A stretch of 64,000 nt of DNA. It comes from Halictus rubicundus (taxonomy: Eukaryota > Arthropoda > Insecta > Hymenoptera > Halictidae). This document shows, piece by piece, positions 47,301-58,277 of this stretch. The notes under the pieces were generated by a model. It ran no database searches. It worked only from the letters and a program-made list of their open reading frames with translations, and was not told the origin of the DNA. The stretch is from positions 1,054,001 to 1,118,000 of the forward strand of contig NC_135157.1 of assembly GCF_050948215.1 (NCBI RefSeq). The letters are read 5' to 3'. The position numbers and the translations under genes were made by a program. Within the stretch, counting starts at the first letter, position 1. Each line of letters begins with the position of its first letter.

Positions 47301-48107
47301 CCTGGTATCAGATTACGCGGCATGCTTACACTACATACTCGGCGACCAAGGCAGCTCGAGCTTCGGGGTATGCCCCCCAGTGGAGGGGGCAAGCAAACTG
47401 ACTAAAATCGTACAGCTCCGTCCGACTTAGATCAAGATTTTAATGTACATTCTCTCAATACAGCATTTTATTCATCTAGTTTGAGAAAATACCCCGCATG
47501 CTCGAAGTGATATCAAATTATTTTCAAATTATAATTAACAACTTTCTTACAATTCTAGGTCTCCAATACTTTTAGCATCGAAGAGTTACGACGATGCAGA
47601 TCCCTGGTTACAGGTTGACATCATTCTCCTGGCAATTTTACTTGGTCTATTGGGAACGTTAATAACATTAATTTGCGCTACAATATTCCACAAAATGCGG
47701 AATTATTTTCGCAATAAATACAAGTTAGAAAATCATGTAGCTTATTATTATAATTTCCAAAATGAAGTCAGGACGAAAAATATTGTAAAATGCTTAAAGT
47801 ATTGCATAAATTTAAAATCGTTTTTGTTTCACAAATGACAGATATTCCTTGACTTATAGATTCATAAGTATATATTCACATATTCGAACATCCAACATTA
47901 CAACTTATTCATTTTCTTATGTTACTTTACATAATATCATTTAGTAATAATTTATATTTAATTTTCAGAAAATTAAATAAGGAAACGGATAACAAAACAC
48001 AAAACGGATCAAAAGAGAAAGGGCAGATAATTTACAGTAATGAGAGTAGCGATGAAAATACAGACTATCCTCAAGCAGACAGTGAAACAGAGATGAATTA
48101 TCGCTGA
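44337..48107 (+). CDS. Gene C: type I membrane protein, death-fold-like ectodomain
   Basis: Four exons (44337-44544, 45179-45413, 47559-47723, 47969-48107), all GT-AG with matching phases, give 248 residues. Residues 1-27 form a signal peptide with the hydrophobic core CLCFIIILS. The domain at ~30-125 contains LNPFECRRLIAAL (Cys48), CIRHLIHW (Cys79, Trp86) and THEALTHRLRQINRNDLANW, closely parallel to gene A. The second exon is 235 nt, exactly the length of the matching exon 3 of gene A, and the intron before it is phase 1 in both. The transmembrane helix is at ~168-191 (DIILLAILLGLLGTLITLIC). The tail is basic at first, then acidic and Ser-rich (SNESSDENTDYPQADSETE), a possible phosphorylation region. 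AATAAA lies at 48317. The gene lies in tandem downstream of A. The family was not recognised. Confidence 0.78.
44908..45121. promoter_or_regulatory. GC-rich, promoter-like block in intron 1 of gene C
   Basis: A compact GC-rich block in an AT-rich intron. It contains a perfect CRE palindrome TGACGTCA (~44979), two CCAAT boxes (CCAATAGAG and CCAATCGG) and, on the minus strand, AAAGTGAAAGTGAAAC. Its edges, CCTCACAAGAAGTC and CCTCATGAGAAGTC (other strand), are inverted at 12 of 14 positions, so it may instead be a small MITE. No target duplication was seen. Regulatory function is an inference from motifs. Confidence 0.35.
45636..47020. mobile_element. hAT MITE (GGCCTGTCC family), copy 2, split by a solo LTR
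   Basis: Flanks GTGTAGGA (45628-45635) and GTGTAGGG (47021-47028) form an 8-bp duplication with one transition. The left part TAGGCCTGTACAAC...GCGGGCCACATTTG and the right part ATTATAACATAAGAAGGAGC...GACAAGCCTA match the 15132 copy on each side of the LTR. It lies in intron 2 of gene C. Confidence 0.9.
45766..46893 (+). mobile_element. Solo LTR of an LTR retrotransposon
   Basis: A 1128-bp insert starts TGTACGATTCCGCGC and ends GAGAACCCAACA, the TG...CA pattern of LTRs, with a perfect 5-bp duplication ACATT (45761-45765 and 46894-46898). No internal gag-pol or second LTR follows, so it is the product of LTR-LTR recombination. GAATAAAAG at ~46830 could be its polyadenylation signal. It includes a perfect hairpin (16-bp arms 46228-46243 and 46249-46264) and a second stem around 46432-46505. 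The 151-codon open frame inside (45986-46441) is a by-product of GC-rich sequence. Related copies lie at 55080 (plus) and 62945 (minus). Gypsy or BEL/Pao cannot be separated from an LTR alone. Confidence 0.85.
47040..47400. mobile_element. 650-bp foldback MITE family, partial copy in intron 2 of gene C
   Basis: It shares AAAGTCCCATAAAAAATAAT, TTTGTAATTGGATTAGTAGT and ACTCGGCGACCAAGGC with the full copy at 38780. It begins directly beyond the right duplication of the hAT MITE. The ends are eroded. Confidence 0.75.
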
Positions 48108-48316
48108 AGTCCGTAAATTATTACTGCTTTTAAATTCTGAAATATGAAATGAACATGCCATGTAATTTAGCAAACTTGAAATATCTCACGATAATTAGTA
48201 AATGAAGATTAGTTTTTATATTGCAGCGTTTACTTATATTGTACATGTAGCGTTACGTATGTATCGCAAGGAATGAAATTATATCTATAAAACTTTAATG
48301 AAAATTCAATTACGTT

Positions 48317-48322
48317 AATAAA
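48317..48322 (+). terminator. Polyadenylation signal of gene C
   Basis: AATAAA, 209 bases after the stop codon. Confidence 0.5.
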
Positions 48323-48667
48323 AGCAAAATTTATCTTTTCATTCGAATACAATATTTTCCCTCTATATTATACATACATATAGTAAAGCAATATCTCACA
48401 GAATCTAAACAATCAATTGAAATTATTACCAGAAAGTAATTTCAGAGTTACAATTTTTAATTGACTAATCCCAATGTTTTCAAGATCTGGGATATGAAGT
48501 TTTTAATTTCAAGTTCAACCAAGTTTTACATTTTTATTACTAATATTAATTGAAATTCGTAAAATAATCCTAAACTTTATAAACTCTTTGATCATGTAAA
48601 GAGTAAAGATTCACCTGAATGCATAAGGCACGTATGTACAAGCAGAGAGGATAGGAGAGCCGCTTTA

Positions 48668-48750
48668 GCATGGCACAGAACCGTGTCGTCTTTCCTGGAA
48701 CAGACCCGGGCCGTCTTTTAGCATGATACAGAACCGGGCCGTCTTTTAGC
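48668..48750. repeat. Short tandem repeat, ~28-bp unit
   Basis: Units of the form TTAGCATGATACAGAACCGG followed by GCCGTCTT recur, one of them with an extra insert. Two and a half diverged copies are visible. Confidence 0.6.
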
Positions 48751-49745
48751 ATAAAACCGAACGCACATAATATTTTTAACCAGGAGTAGAACCTACAGCT
48801 TAATTGTTTTATATGAAATATGTAACTAACATGTAAATCTTGTGTACAAAATTCTAATTAATATAAATTAAGAATAATATTAATTGTAATGATACGTATT
48901 TTATTTTTTCCAATTTTGTAGTTGCAAACTCTGGTTGTAAAAAATGGAAAATCCGGAAAAATTCGAACACATACAGATTTCATATCGAAGTTTAAAAGCG
49001 ACCACCCTGAAAATTAATTTAATAATGTTCTATTGTCATCAACACTATCTTAAATTTTTTCATATATTTAGCTACTGTTATTATTAATTAAAAAAATTTT
49101 TCTTTCATGAATAAATATTTTTTCCGCCCCAACACTGTACAATTTTTACTAGATGACTTTAAAAACACATTAGAACTATTTTTAAATAATTTTACTCGAA
49201 AACATTCTAGTTTACTCTTTATTTCACCGTTCTACTAATTTTTTATGGGCTGCATTGCAGCTCTGTTTAACACTCTTTTACAACTCAATACCATAGTACC
49301 ATCCATATTCAAAGACGAACAATTTTTTGCGACGATCATTAAGAAAACAAAAGTGTTTCTACATTTCAGTCCTTCAGTGCGTTGGTGACGTAGCGCCCAG
49401 CACACCTACCTGTGTTCTGTGTCACATCTGGAGTTTTATGGTACGCTAACAATCGCTATTGAGTCGCAAGCCAGAACATACAAACGAATCCATCCACAAC
49501 TTCCCGAGACCTGCCTCCAAAACTAATTAAAGGAAGGCTAGATATGCAGTGTGTACTAAACTCCTCAAAAGAGGCGGATTCCAGTCGCTCGTGTTATAAA
49601 CCTCATTCGATACTTCATCGAAAGGGTGATCTTACATATTTCTGTAACAGTTCCAAGTGCATACTCTTTGTTCATGATACACTCTTTGTAATAATTAAAT
49701 TAAATTAAATATTAAGTAAATCTTTCACGCTGCTTGCGGCCCTCG

Positions 49746-49935
49746 CAGAGTTGGGCATTATTTGGGATAAAAAATTATTTAAATAAAAATTCTAATTAAA
49801 GATACTTTATCTTTATTTGTTATTTAAAGGTTCGAATAAAAAAAGCATCTTTATTGGACGAGTATCGAATAAATAATTTTATTAGATGAGAATTTATCCG
49901 ACGAATAAAAATACTTTTTTATATTCGAAGCTTGA
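49746..49935. mobile_element. Possible hAT MITE, one end only
   Basis: CAGAGTTGGGCATTATTTGG is a typical hAT-type terminus and is followed by AT-rich DNA. No inverted partner end or 8-bp duplication was found, so the copy is truncated or the call is wrong. Confidence 0.3.
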
Positions 49936-50126
49936 AATTAAATTTTCATTTTTTATCTGTACTGTTATTCGGAAGCTACGACTAATTCTTCCGAATTTAG
50001 AATAATTTTCGTCAGCTCGGATAAGCGGCTTCGAGCCCCGTCGGCCCAGGCCCAGAAGCTCGTGCCACCTCGGTCGCCCAGCGGTGCCATAAACGGCAGC
50101 CGCGCGATCCGAGGCGAGAACAGGTA

Positions 50127-51792
50127 CAGTGACTCCCATAAATATTCGGACACTAGGTATAACTAACTTTATGATTTAATAATTCGTTTGTTGATAAAGC
50201 AATCGCCCTGGAAATTGTTTCTAGCAATAAAACATTTATTAAGGATGATAAGCATATATAATTTATTTGAAAAATATACAAACGTTTCATAATAAAAATT
50301 ATTAAACGAAATAATGGCCCATTTGCGGCTCACAAAAATATTCGGACACGTATTATATTTCTCTGGCAATCGCCTTCTGGGGACGCGATATTCCAAGAAC
50401 GAGAAAACGTTTGTTTACAAACAGAATCTCGTGGACCATTAGAGTCCATGCCACCTCACTACTGTCAGTAGTAAACGTGAATTCGTTCAAAATGGGTCGC
50501 AAAGGATAGAATACGAGTTTCGATGTGCGACAGCTTGTAATTTTTCATCGAGAAAAAGGAAAAACCTATCGCGAAATTAGTGCAATGCTTCGTATAAGTA
50601 AGAGTACTGCTGCAGATACCTGTCGTCGATTTTATATTGAGAATCGCATTGATTCTATTCCGCAAACTGGAATACCAAGTCTCTTATGTACGAGGGAGAA
50701 AAGCAAAATTATTCGGAAAGTGAAAAAAAAATCCGCGCTTAAGTGCTCCAAAACTAGTTAGTGAGCTATTAGGAGAAAGCTCCAAAAATGTTTCAGCCGA
50801 AACAGTTCGGAGAGTGCTGAGGCAAGCTGGTTACAATGGAAGAGTAGCTAAAAAGAAACCATTTATCAACGAAAAGAATAGGAATAAACGAAAAACCTTT
50901 GCAAGAGAGCTAATTTCTAAGGATGAGACATGGTGGAAGGATGTCATATTTGCGGATGAAAGCAAATTCAATGTGTACAATTCCGACGGAAGAACTATGG
51001 TGTGGCGGAAAGCGAATAAAGTGTTTAATTTTGAAAATACAAGAGGTACAGTGAAACACGGCGGAGGCAGCGTAATGGTCTGGGGTTGCATTTCGTCATA
51101 TGGAGTCGGTAACCTAGTGTTTATTGACGGTATCATGGAGAAAAATCATTATTTAAATATACTCAAAAATAATTTAATTCAAAGTGCTGAAAAAATGGGA
51201 CTTCATAATACTTTTGAGTTTTACCAAGACAACGACCCCAAGCACAAGTCACGTATTGTGCAAGAATTTTTATTATACCGCTGCTCCAAAATTCTTCATT
51301 CGCCGCCCCAATCACCGGACCTTAATCCTATCGAGAATTTGAGGGATGAATTGGATAGAAAAATTTGAAAAACCCCAATTACATCGATAGCTGAATTAAA
51401 ACAAAGACTTGCAACTGAGTGGTCGAATGTAACTGTTGAATATTTAAAAAAAATTACAAACAATATGCCAAACAGGTTAAGACATGTTCTTAAACAAAAT
51501 GGTTATGCCACGAAGTATTAAACAAATGTTGTAATGCTAAATTACATTATCTAAATTGAAAAATTAATATTGTCCGAATATTTTTGTGAGCCAGAAATGG
51601 TACATCATTTCTCTTACTAATTTTTATTATGGAATTTATGTATATTTTTCAAATAAATTATCTATGTTTATCAACATTAATAAATCTTTTATTGCTAGAA
51701 ACAATTCCCGGGACGATTGCTTTATTAACAAAGGAATTATCAAGTCGTAAAGTTAGTTATAGCTAGTGTCCGAATATTTTTGGGAGTCACTG
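50127..51792 (+). mobile_element. Tc1-like transposon with long IR/DR-type terminal repeats
   Basis: TA (50125-50126 and 51793-51794) flanks a 1666-bp element with inverted repeats of more than 200 bp starting CAGTGACTCCC. Each arm holds two copies of AATATTCGGACAC, one near the tip and one about 200 bp inside (~50338 and the inverse at ~51571). This is the paired binding-site layout of IR/DR Tc1 elements such as Sleeping Beauty. It is inserted next to sequence of the 650-bp foldback MITE family (51795 onward). Confidence 0.9.
50492..51521 (+). pseudogene. Tc1-like transposase, inactivated
   Basis: From ATG at 50492 the frame meets TAG at 50507, continues with helix-turn-helix blocks (REKGKTYREISAMLRISKST) to about 50760, shifts frame at an A-run near 50725, and resumes to a TGA at 51366 and a final TAA at 51519. 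The DD34E core is present: FADESKFN (first Asp), YQDNDPKHKS (second Asp) and SPDLNPIENL (Glu). GGGSVMVWGC is the usual glycine-rich segment. At about 343 codons the length is normal for Tc1. One frameshift and two stops make it non-functional, but the damage is light, so the insertion is fairly recent. Confidence 0.9.
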
Positions 51793-51794
51793 TA

Positions 51795-51930
51795 TATCGG
51801 TGTGAAACTACTACCAATCAAATTACAAAACTTCTTTATTTTTCATTATTTTTTGAAAGGACTTTCATCAACCTATGTGTGGAGTTTTTCTGATTAAAAT
51901 GACACTAAACACGATATAATTTGATCTGTA
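51795..51930. mobile_element. 650-bp foldback MITE family, fragment
   Basis: TATATCGGTGTGAAACTACT...AATTACAAAACTTCTTTATT matches the left inner arm of the 38780 copy. The Tc1 element was inserted at a TA inside it. Confidence 0.65.
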
Positions 51931-53174
51931 TTCACTGGTTTTATCTGTATTGCTATCCAAACGCTTCGAATAATCTTTGCCAGCTGTAAGCTGTTAAAAT
52001 TTTTGTACAATTTGATTGTGTGGAGTTATACGTGTAGACAAAAGTATTTACTTTGATTGTAATTTAACTTACTTTAAAAATTAACTTATCTTATTTAAAT
52101 TGAAATGTAGGGAACTTAATATTATATTTTTCTAGAATTGTCTTGACATCATGTCTGGATCTGTGTTACGATCGAGTGGGACACTGTCATTTTTTAGTTA
52201 TTTATTGGCATGCTTGGCCTAAGAATTCGTTACGGGCTTGGGTACGGGTCTAGAAGCGGGAAGGCGGACCAGCCGTACTCCACTCAATGACAATTGACAC
52301 ATCGCAGGCAGACACTCGGGAGAAAGGCGATACAAGTTTCGTGGAAAGATCCTTGAACAAGGGATCTTTGTGCAGTATCCTGCGAGGCTTACGTGAGAAA
52401 ATGAATTCACGGAGTCAGTAGGCGTTGCACAATTTACGTAAGGTTAATGTTAGTTCAGTAAGTTAAATAACACGATATTAAGCAAGCCATATAGTAGTTA
52501 ATAATAACATCACCCTCCAAAAAATTATGATAATTTACCATATTTATATACCTTCTATGTGTATGTAACTCCGTAAGGAGTTAATGATATTATCGATTTA
52601 TATGTAAGTTCATTCGAAACAAATTCGTCAGAATGCCGGAAATATTGTCTTCTAAGTTTTTCACGTGAAACGTGCATTATTTAATACAAATAAAGATTAC
52701 GCACATACTTGCCGAATATACCCAATGTAGTTATTAAAAAAATCAAATATATTAAAAATCACATTATAAGTTACAAATGAAATACTGTTATTACCATTAT
52801 CTATTTCAAAAAGAACGCAGAGTTGAATCTTGGGTATTGCGATAACTCGCTCGCCCGAACTTGTCCGATTCTTTTCGAACGCGCTCGATGAAGTCGGTTC
52901 ATGGGTCGTCCGAAAGGCTCGGACCGCTCGACGTGTCCCGATTCGAGTGCCCGATTCACGAGCCGGCTCGCACATCCCTACTGTGTCACATCTGGAGTTT
53001 TATGGCACGCTAACAATCGACATTGAGTTGCAAATCAGACCGTACAAGCAAACGCATTCGCAACTTCCAAAGGCCTAACTCCAAGGATAAAAAGAGTGGC
53101 CACGACCTTCGGGTCACCGATTCTGTTGAAACTTTGCACACTTATAGATCTCGTTCTCCCGTTCACGAATATAC
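51931..53174. other. Intergenic DNA with repeat fragments
   Basis: No gene recognised. A CpG-rich block at 52835-52978 (ending GGCTCGCACATCCCTA) looks like a degraded hAT-type MITE. 52979-53080 repeats the 49430 sequence. 53090-53174 is an inverted relative of 57836-57925 (CCACGACCTTCGGGTCA). Confidence 0.4.
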
Positions 53175-54480
53175 AGTGAGTGCAAAAAGTATTCGTACAC
53201 CTCTTATAGTTTTAGAAAACCATATATTTCTTTATGTAATTGTACATTCTTTTATAAAACAAAAACACAATTACGATTATTATATGTTTCAACTACAAAA
53301 TGTGACATAAATAAACTAACGAAAAGTTAACTTTAATGAGATATATTAAAAACAATCTGAAGTCTCTCAAAATTAGCACGCAAAAAGTATTCGTACATGT
53401 AACAAATTTAGCAATAAACGTGTTATAATTTGCGAAAATAAATTAAGTTAATATTTCGTTGGATAGCCTTTCGACTGTATAATTGCGTCCAGTCTTCTTG
53501 GCATTGAATCCACTAAATTGGATGTGATTTCGTGTGTAATATTGCACCATTCCTCTTGAAGAGCAAGTTTTAATTGTTCTTTACTTGAAATATGCCGGGT
53601 TCGGATTTTGTAATCAAGAAGATGCCATAAATTTTCGATCGGATTCGTATCCGTGATTGCGGAGTTGTGTTCAAATATTGTGGTGTGTTATAAAGCAACC
53701 ACGCTCTAGTGTTGCGTGCTGTATGTTTGGAGTCATTGTCTTGAGTGAAGATAAAGTTGTCTTTTATACCCATTTTTTCTGCACTACTTACAATATAGGT
53801 TTTTAATATGTTTAGGTATATTTTGTGGTCCATGATTCCCTCGATGAAGTGTAATGACCCCACTCCAGCAGCACTCATACAACCCCAAACCATGATCGAA
53901 CCTCCGCCGTGTTTTACTGTGGGACGTAGATTTTCTTTTTGTAGCTCTGTATTTTCTTCCTCCAGACCGTACACTTGCCATCAGAGCCAAAAACATTAAA
54001 TTTACTTTCGTCAGTAAATATGACTCCTCGCCAAAACTCGATAGGATTATTAATATTATCTTTCGCGAAATCAAGCCTCTACTTTCTTGCGAGCAACTCG
54101 GCCGTGGTATTAAATATTTCGTAAACAATTACGAATAGTGCTGGCACATACACTTACTCCAGCGTTGTTTGCAAGCTCAGCAGCGATCTTAGGAGCACTA
54201 ATTTTAGGATTTGTTTTTATTTCACGCACTATAAAACGTTCATCGCGTGAACTAAGTTTTCCAGGCCGACCAGATTTCGCTTTATTTTTATTGGTTTCTC
54301 ATTCACCATTTCGATTTATAATTCCTTGTATAGTGCTATGTGGCCCATTAATTGTTTTTGCTATTTCTCGCAATGATTTGCACTGATTATGCAGTTGTAT
54401 AATAACACTGTCCAACACCAAAAAAATTTTGCAATACCTGTTGGGTGATTCTTATACACTTTGTCATCCTAAAACCGAAT
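53175..54480 (-). mobile_element. Tc1-like transposon, right end missing
   Basis: The left end follows TA and reads CAGTGAGTGCAAAAAGTATT. A second copy of GCAAAAAGTATTCGTACA lies at ~53381, the IR/DR pattern again. No right terminus with this sequence was found before 55 kb, so the boundary is set by transposase similarity. Confidence 0.75.
53570..54450 (-). pseudogene. Tc1-like transposase remnant
   Basis: Minus-strand translation in shifting frames gives the N-terminal LHNQCKSLREIAKTINGPHS at ~54405-54320, KSGRPGKLSSRDERFIVREI at ~54290-54220 and GVSVCASTIRNCLR. It continues with HGGGSIMVWGCMSAAGVGSL and FTQDNDSKHTARNTRAWLL, and the end TTPQSRIRIRSKIYGI is a decayed SPDLNPIENLW. It has several frameshifts. 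It belongs to the same broad Tc1 group as the element at 50127, but its terminal repeats differ. Confidence 0.8.
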
Positions 54481-55079
54481 CTGAAAGTAGAATTGCTCCA
54501 TCACGCAACGTTTTCGAAAAATTTTGGTTTTTGTAAAAATGCCCGATTTTGATACGAAACGACGTGTTACGCAAAAACTAAACACGCGAGAAAGTTCAAA
54601 TTTGAGTCAAGAGATAGAGGGGACTCTCCTCTACATATTCATATAGTCAATTATATTTTTATGTACTTCCTAATAGTTGTAAATGGTTGTTAAAGTTTGA
54701 AAATGTGCCGACGCGGGTACTTTGTACGCTCTATTTTTGTATTTATGTGAAAAATCCTTTATCTAGCAGGAATTTACTATACAGGAATGCATTCTACAGA
54801 CATTTCTGGTAAAGAAACCATTCACGAAAAGTATTTGGTTCCCTTAATGTACGAGAAGGATCAGAAAATGTTAATTGACAGCGTGTGCGCGACGCGTTCG
54901 CGCCAGACGGCCATTGCAGCCTTTTCGCGACTCGCCAGGGCCGTCGCTGTGCGTAGTCGACGTTGGTACCACTCAAGTATGTCTTTGCTTACTATGCTTA
55001 ATTAAATACATTTTTTTTGTCTTTTTGGGTGCCAATCATTACAAAAGATTATGAAAATACGAGTTATATTCACATTTCA
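54481..55079. other. Intergenic DNA, nothing recognised
   Basis: No gene recognised. A CpG-rich patch at 54885-54965 has open frames on both strands without motifs. Confidence 0.3.
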
Positions 55080-55460
55080 TTCTCTCGGGACAAGGGGCCA
55101 TAAATTTATACCACCATGTGCAGGCCACTCGGGTCTCTTCGTCACGCTGCACCGGGGTCCCGTCGTTCGAGAATTTTCCGAAGTTTCGGTGATTGACCAG
55201 AGGGTAAGGACTTCCACCTCTACCGTGGAGGACTGTCCGGAAGATCCGCCTCTCTCGGGTCAATCAACGAATGGGGATGAGTCTTTCGGGATTTTTGGGC
55301 CCATCCCTTGGAAAAGTTGGACACCAACGAGGTGGCCAGCAAACGGACCCCGGAGCAGTCGGTCCGAGTCTTCCATTCGCAACAAACGCTCTTATAGAAA
55401 ACGTATTAGTCATCGCGTTATCTCAGACACTTACAAGTCGCACACAACCACAGAACAATC
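55080..55460 (+). mobile_element. Diverged copy of the LTR family
   Basis: It shares, in order, GGACAAGGGGCCATAAAT-like sequence, CTTCGTCACGCTGCACCGGGGTCCC, the paired GATTGACC...GGGTCAAT stem, CGAATGGGGATG and ACCAACGAGGTGGCCAGC with the solo LTR at 45766 (there GCTGCTCCGGGGTCCC, TTTGACTTGAGG...CCTCAAGTCAAA, CGAATAGGGATGG). The ends were not found. A 162-codon frame across it is an artefact. Confidence 0.65.
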
Positions 55461-56187
55461 AATCGGATCCCGTTACCCAATATTAAATTGGCGGGTAACT
55501 TTTCGGCGACACGGGTACGCGACGCGTTCACATCGGTGAATCCGAGCTTTACGCCCTCGGGTGGATGTACGGTCGAGATCCGCGCGGCAGTAGTCGAAGT
55601 CGCATCGCAAAACACAGACAGTTCTGTTGTTGTTACAATATTTTGGAATAAGGTAGGCTCGGATGTGGGTGTGGTCTTAGGAAGTTGTCTATGATTGGTT
55701 GAAGGATGTGTTTGGAAGTGGTGGAAAATTAGGAAGAGTGGGAGTGGAAGATACATTTGGTTACAGGCGGCTACGGCTATAAAACTATAAATTTCGGTAC
55801 GCTAACGGTTCGCAGGTCAACATGTGATCGTCAGCTGAGGTTGTTCGGATTTTTGACTACGCCAAACTACGGTAGGTTTTTTATGGCGGTCATGGTCATT
55901 ATGCCGCGGGTGGTTAGTTTAACTGACCTTCACGGTTGTACTGACGTCCCTTTGCAGAGGGTTTTTACGACGGAACACTTATATATTATTACTTATATCG
56001 AAATCGGTACTTATCATTATATTTAAATTTAATCGATTTAAATTGTGTGACGTGGCAAAGTTGTCCACGTCCCTCAGATCTTAGATCGAAAGACCGGGCC
56101 GCCCTTTGGCAGCGCCACCGCGATAACGGCTGTCGTGATCGATCTCCCTGGGCGCATCCGAGATCCCAGATTGGAGATTAACGCGGT
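55461..56187. other. GC-rich intergenic DNA
   Basis: No gene recognised. 56040-56187 is GC-rich and becomes continuous with the GC-rich block at 58282 if the TTAA-flanked insert is removed. Confidence 0.35.
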
Positions 56188-56191
56188 TTAA

Positions 56192-58277
56192 GGGGGCCGG
56201 CAGGCATTTGGCCTTGACTGTCACGCCAATCCTCGAACGGTCCTCGAACGGTCAGTAGGGAAAACTGATTGTGGAATGATTAAAATTTTTTTTGTGGAAC
56301 TACATCGCGTCTACGACATATCGGTAAAAAAGAATATATGAAATGCCGACTTGAGAAGTAGTGGAAAAGAGAAACGAAAATTGAGAGAGAAAGCTAGCGA
56401 CTAGACATGGTTGCCACATATCATCTTCGCCTCACTGTTGCCATGTCATCAAACCCGTAAATTTACAAGCGTTTCGTGAAACTGATTTCTGCATGAGCCC
56501 GATTCAGCCGACCAACACATGCTAACACGTACATTGCCACGGGCGCATAGATATACAGAGGACTCGTTGTCACATTACCTTTGCAGTTTTTTGCTACAAT
56601 CTCTGAAATCAAACTCGAACAGCAGTCACGTGTATGCAAAAGCTAAGGAAATCATTTGATTTATATTAAATTGAATCAGTTTATTCTTAACATTATAATA
56701 ATTTTATACATATATTAACAGGACTTCTTTTAAAAAGAAAATGAGTCGGAATTTACTTCCTGTCAGAAAGAAAATTATATTCAAAATGAAATTAAAGCAG
56801 CTTTTTTTATGCCACAAAGCGCATAAAAAGTTAAACAAAATTTGTCATATTTTTTTACTTTAGATGTCAAATCTGAAGTTAAGAAACAAACAAATACAAA
56901 TTTACAACTAAAGACTAAACGCAAAATAAACTTGAATAATATCATATATATATAAAAGTTTATAGCATTTTCCAAAGTTTTATATATGTTTACAATATAT
57001 AAAACCGAGAAGTTAGCCGCGTTGTCTTAGTGACGACGATACAACGAAGACCATTCGGCGCGATGTCTCGATATCGTAACATATCGATACTCGTAACACT
57101 ATATTTGACAAAGTGACGAAGTTTCTGTCAAAATCAAAGAACTTTCGATAGAAATGAGATAGAGCTATGATTTTTTTTAGAAGTTAAAATATTGCAAAAG
57201 AAGGGAAAAATAGAGAGACTATGGTACAAACATGTTTTAACTTTGAAAATAAACTTGGAATATTTAAACAAAATTGTGATTTATCCAATGCCATGCACGG
57301 TTAGATTTTTCTTGACATTCTGTACATCTGTTCTCGTAGATTTTATCACGCTGACATCAAATCCGATCACAAAATTTATCTCTCACCTCAGGATTTTGGA
57401 AAAAATCGATTTCTGCGAAAAGAAACTAATGAAATCACAATTTTTCCGTTGAAATGATTTGATAACCCTCTGGTTATTCTGGTTCAGAGGCCAAAATGTG
57501 AATTTCGCGAGGCGTTCGAAACAAGCGTGGCGTCACGAGATGCTAAGGCGAAGCCACGACCTTCGGCCTGCTATATTTTATCAAAATTAAATCGGTACTT
57601 TGAAGTGAAATTGATATTATAAATATACAATGATAAAACATAATGAAATTAAAAAAAATACGTTAGTAGACAGGATTTGAACACTGGTCGTCCGGTTGAA
57701 AACTTGGTACGCTGCAGTCACGCCAAACCGAATCTTGTTGTACCGTAGAAAAAAATACGGCATTACATAGGAAATAATGAAACTTCAATCGTTAATATCG
57801 CGAAAATTATTGAGTATCTGCCCCTATAATGGTGTATATTTGTGAACAGGACAACGAGATCTATAAGTATGCAAAGTTTCAACAGAATCGATGACCCGAA
57901 GGTCGTGGCCTCTTTCGAAACGTGCAAGGGTCAGAAAATTTTCAAATTGCCGCTTCAATAGTGCAATGAGCAGTTTCTAAATGGTCGATTGTCTTTCCTA
58001 AAGGTTCAATCTAGGTCTGTCCAGAGGCCAAAATGCGAATTTCTGCCTCATCGTCGATTAATTAGCAATATTCGGCAACATACCGCCAGTCGCGAGGCGT
58101 TCGAAGCAAGCGTGACGTTACGAGATGCGTAGCGAAACGTGCAAGGGTGACCACTTTTAAACTGCTCATTACGATATTGAAGCGTCAATTTGTCAACATT
58201 TTGACCCTTGCAAGTTCATATACGTATATGGATTTCATGTATGTGTGTGGTTACACAGAGTCGACCTGCCGGCCCCC
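56192..58277. mobile_element. 2.1-kb TTAA-flanked element
   Basis: TTAA (56188-56191 and 58278-58281) flanks an AT-rich 2086-bp insert whose ends are perfect 13-bp inverted repeats, GGGGGCCGGCAGG. Both outer flanks are GC-rich while the interior is AT-rich, as expected of an insertion. TTAA duplication fits piggyBac or Kolobok; GG-starting ends are less usual for piggyBac. No transposase frame was recognised, so it is non-autonomous. Inside, a block starting GAGGCCAAAATG (57488 and 58023) is duplicated, and a tRNA-like segment is present. Confidence 0.7.
57667..57740 (-). repeat. tRNA-derived (SINE-like) segment
   Basis: The minus strand contains TGGCGTGACTGCAGCG, like an RNA polymerase III A box, and 40 bases later GTTCAAATCC, like a B box. 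The acceptor and T-stems do not pair properly, so it is not a working tRNA gene. A tRNA-derived SINE or old tRNA pseudogene is likely. Confidence 0.4.

Larger units (their letters stand above)
48323..50124. other. Intergenic DNA with repeats
   Basis: No gene recognised. It holds a 28-bp tandem repeat (48668-48750), a repeat fragment around 49380-49540 that recurs at 52979-53080 (GTGTCACATCTGGAGTTTTA in both), and a hAT-like left end at 49746. From 50020 to 50124 the sequence is GC-rich and may be the left remainder of the foldback MITE into which the Tc1 element inserted. Confidence 0.4.

Noticed and set aside
52835..52978. hAT MITE ending GGCTCGCACATCCCTA
   Set aside because: Only one end is convincing and no 8-bp duplication was found, so it is mentioned only as repeat-like sequence.
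57667..57740. Functional tRNA gene
   Set aside because: A- and B-box-like motifs are present but the acceptor and T-stems do not pair; a SINE or pseudogene is more likely.
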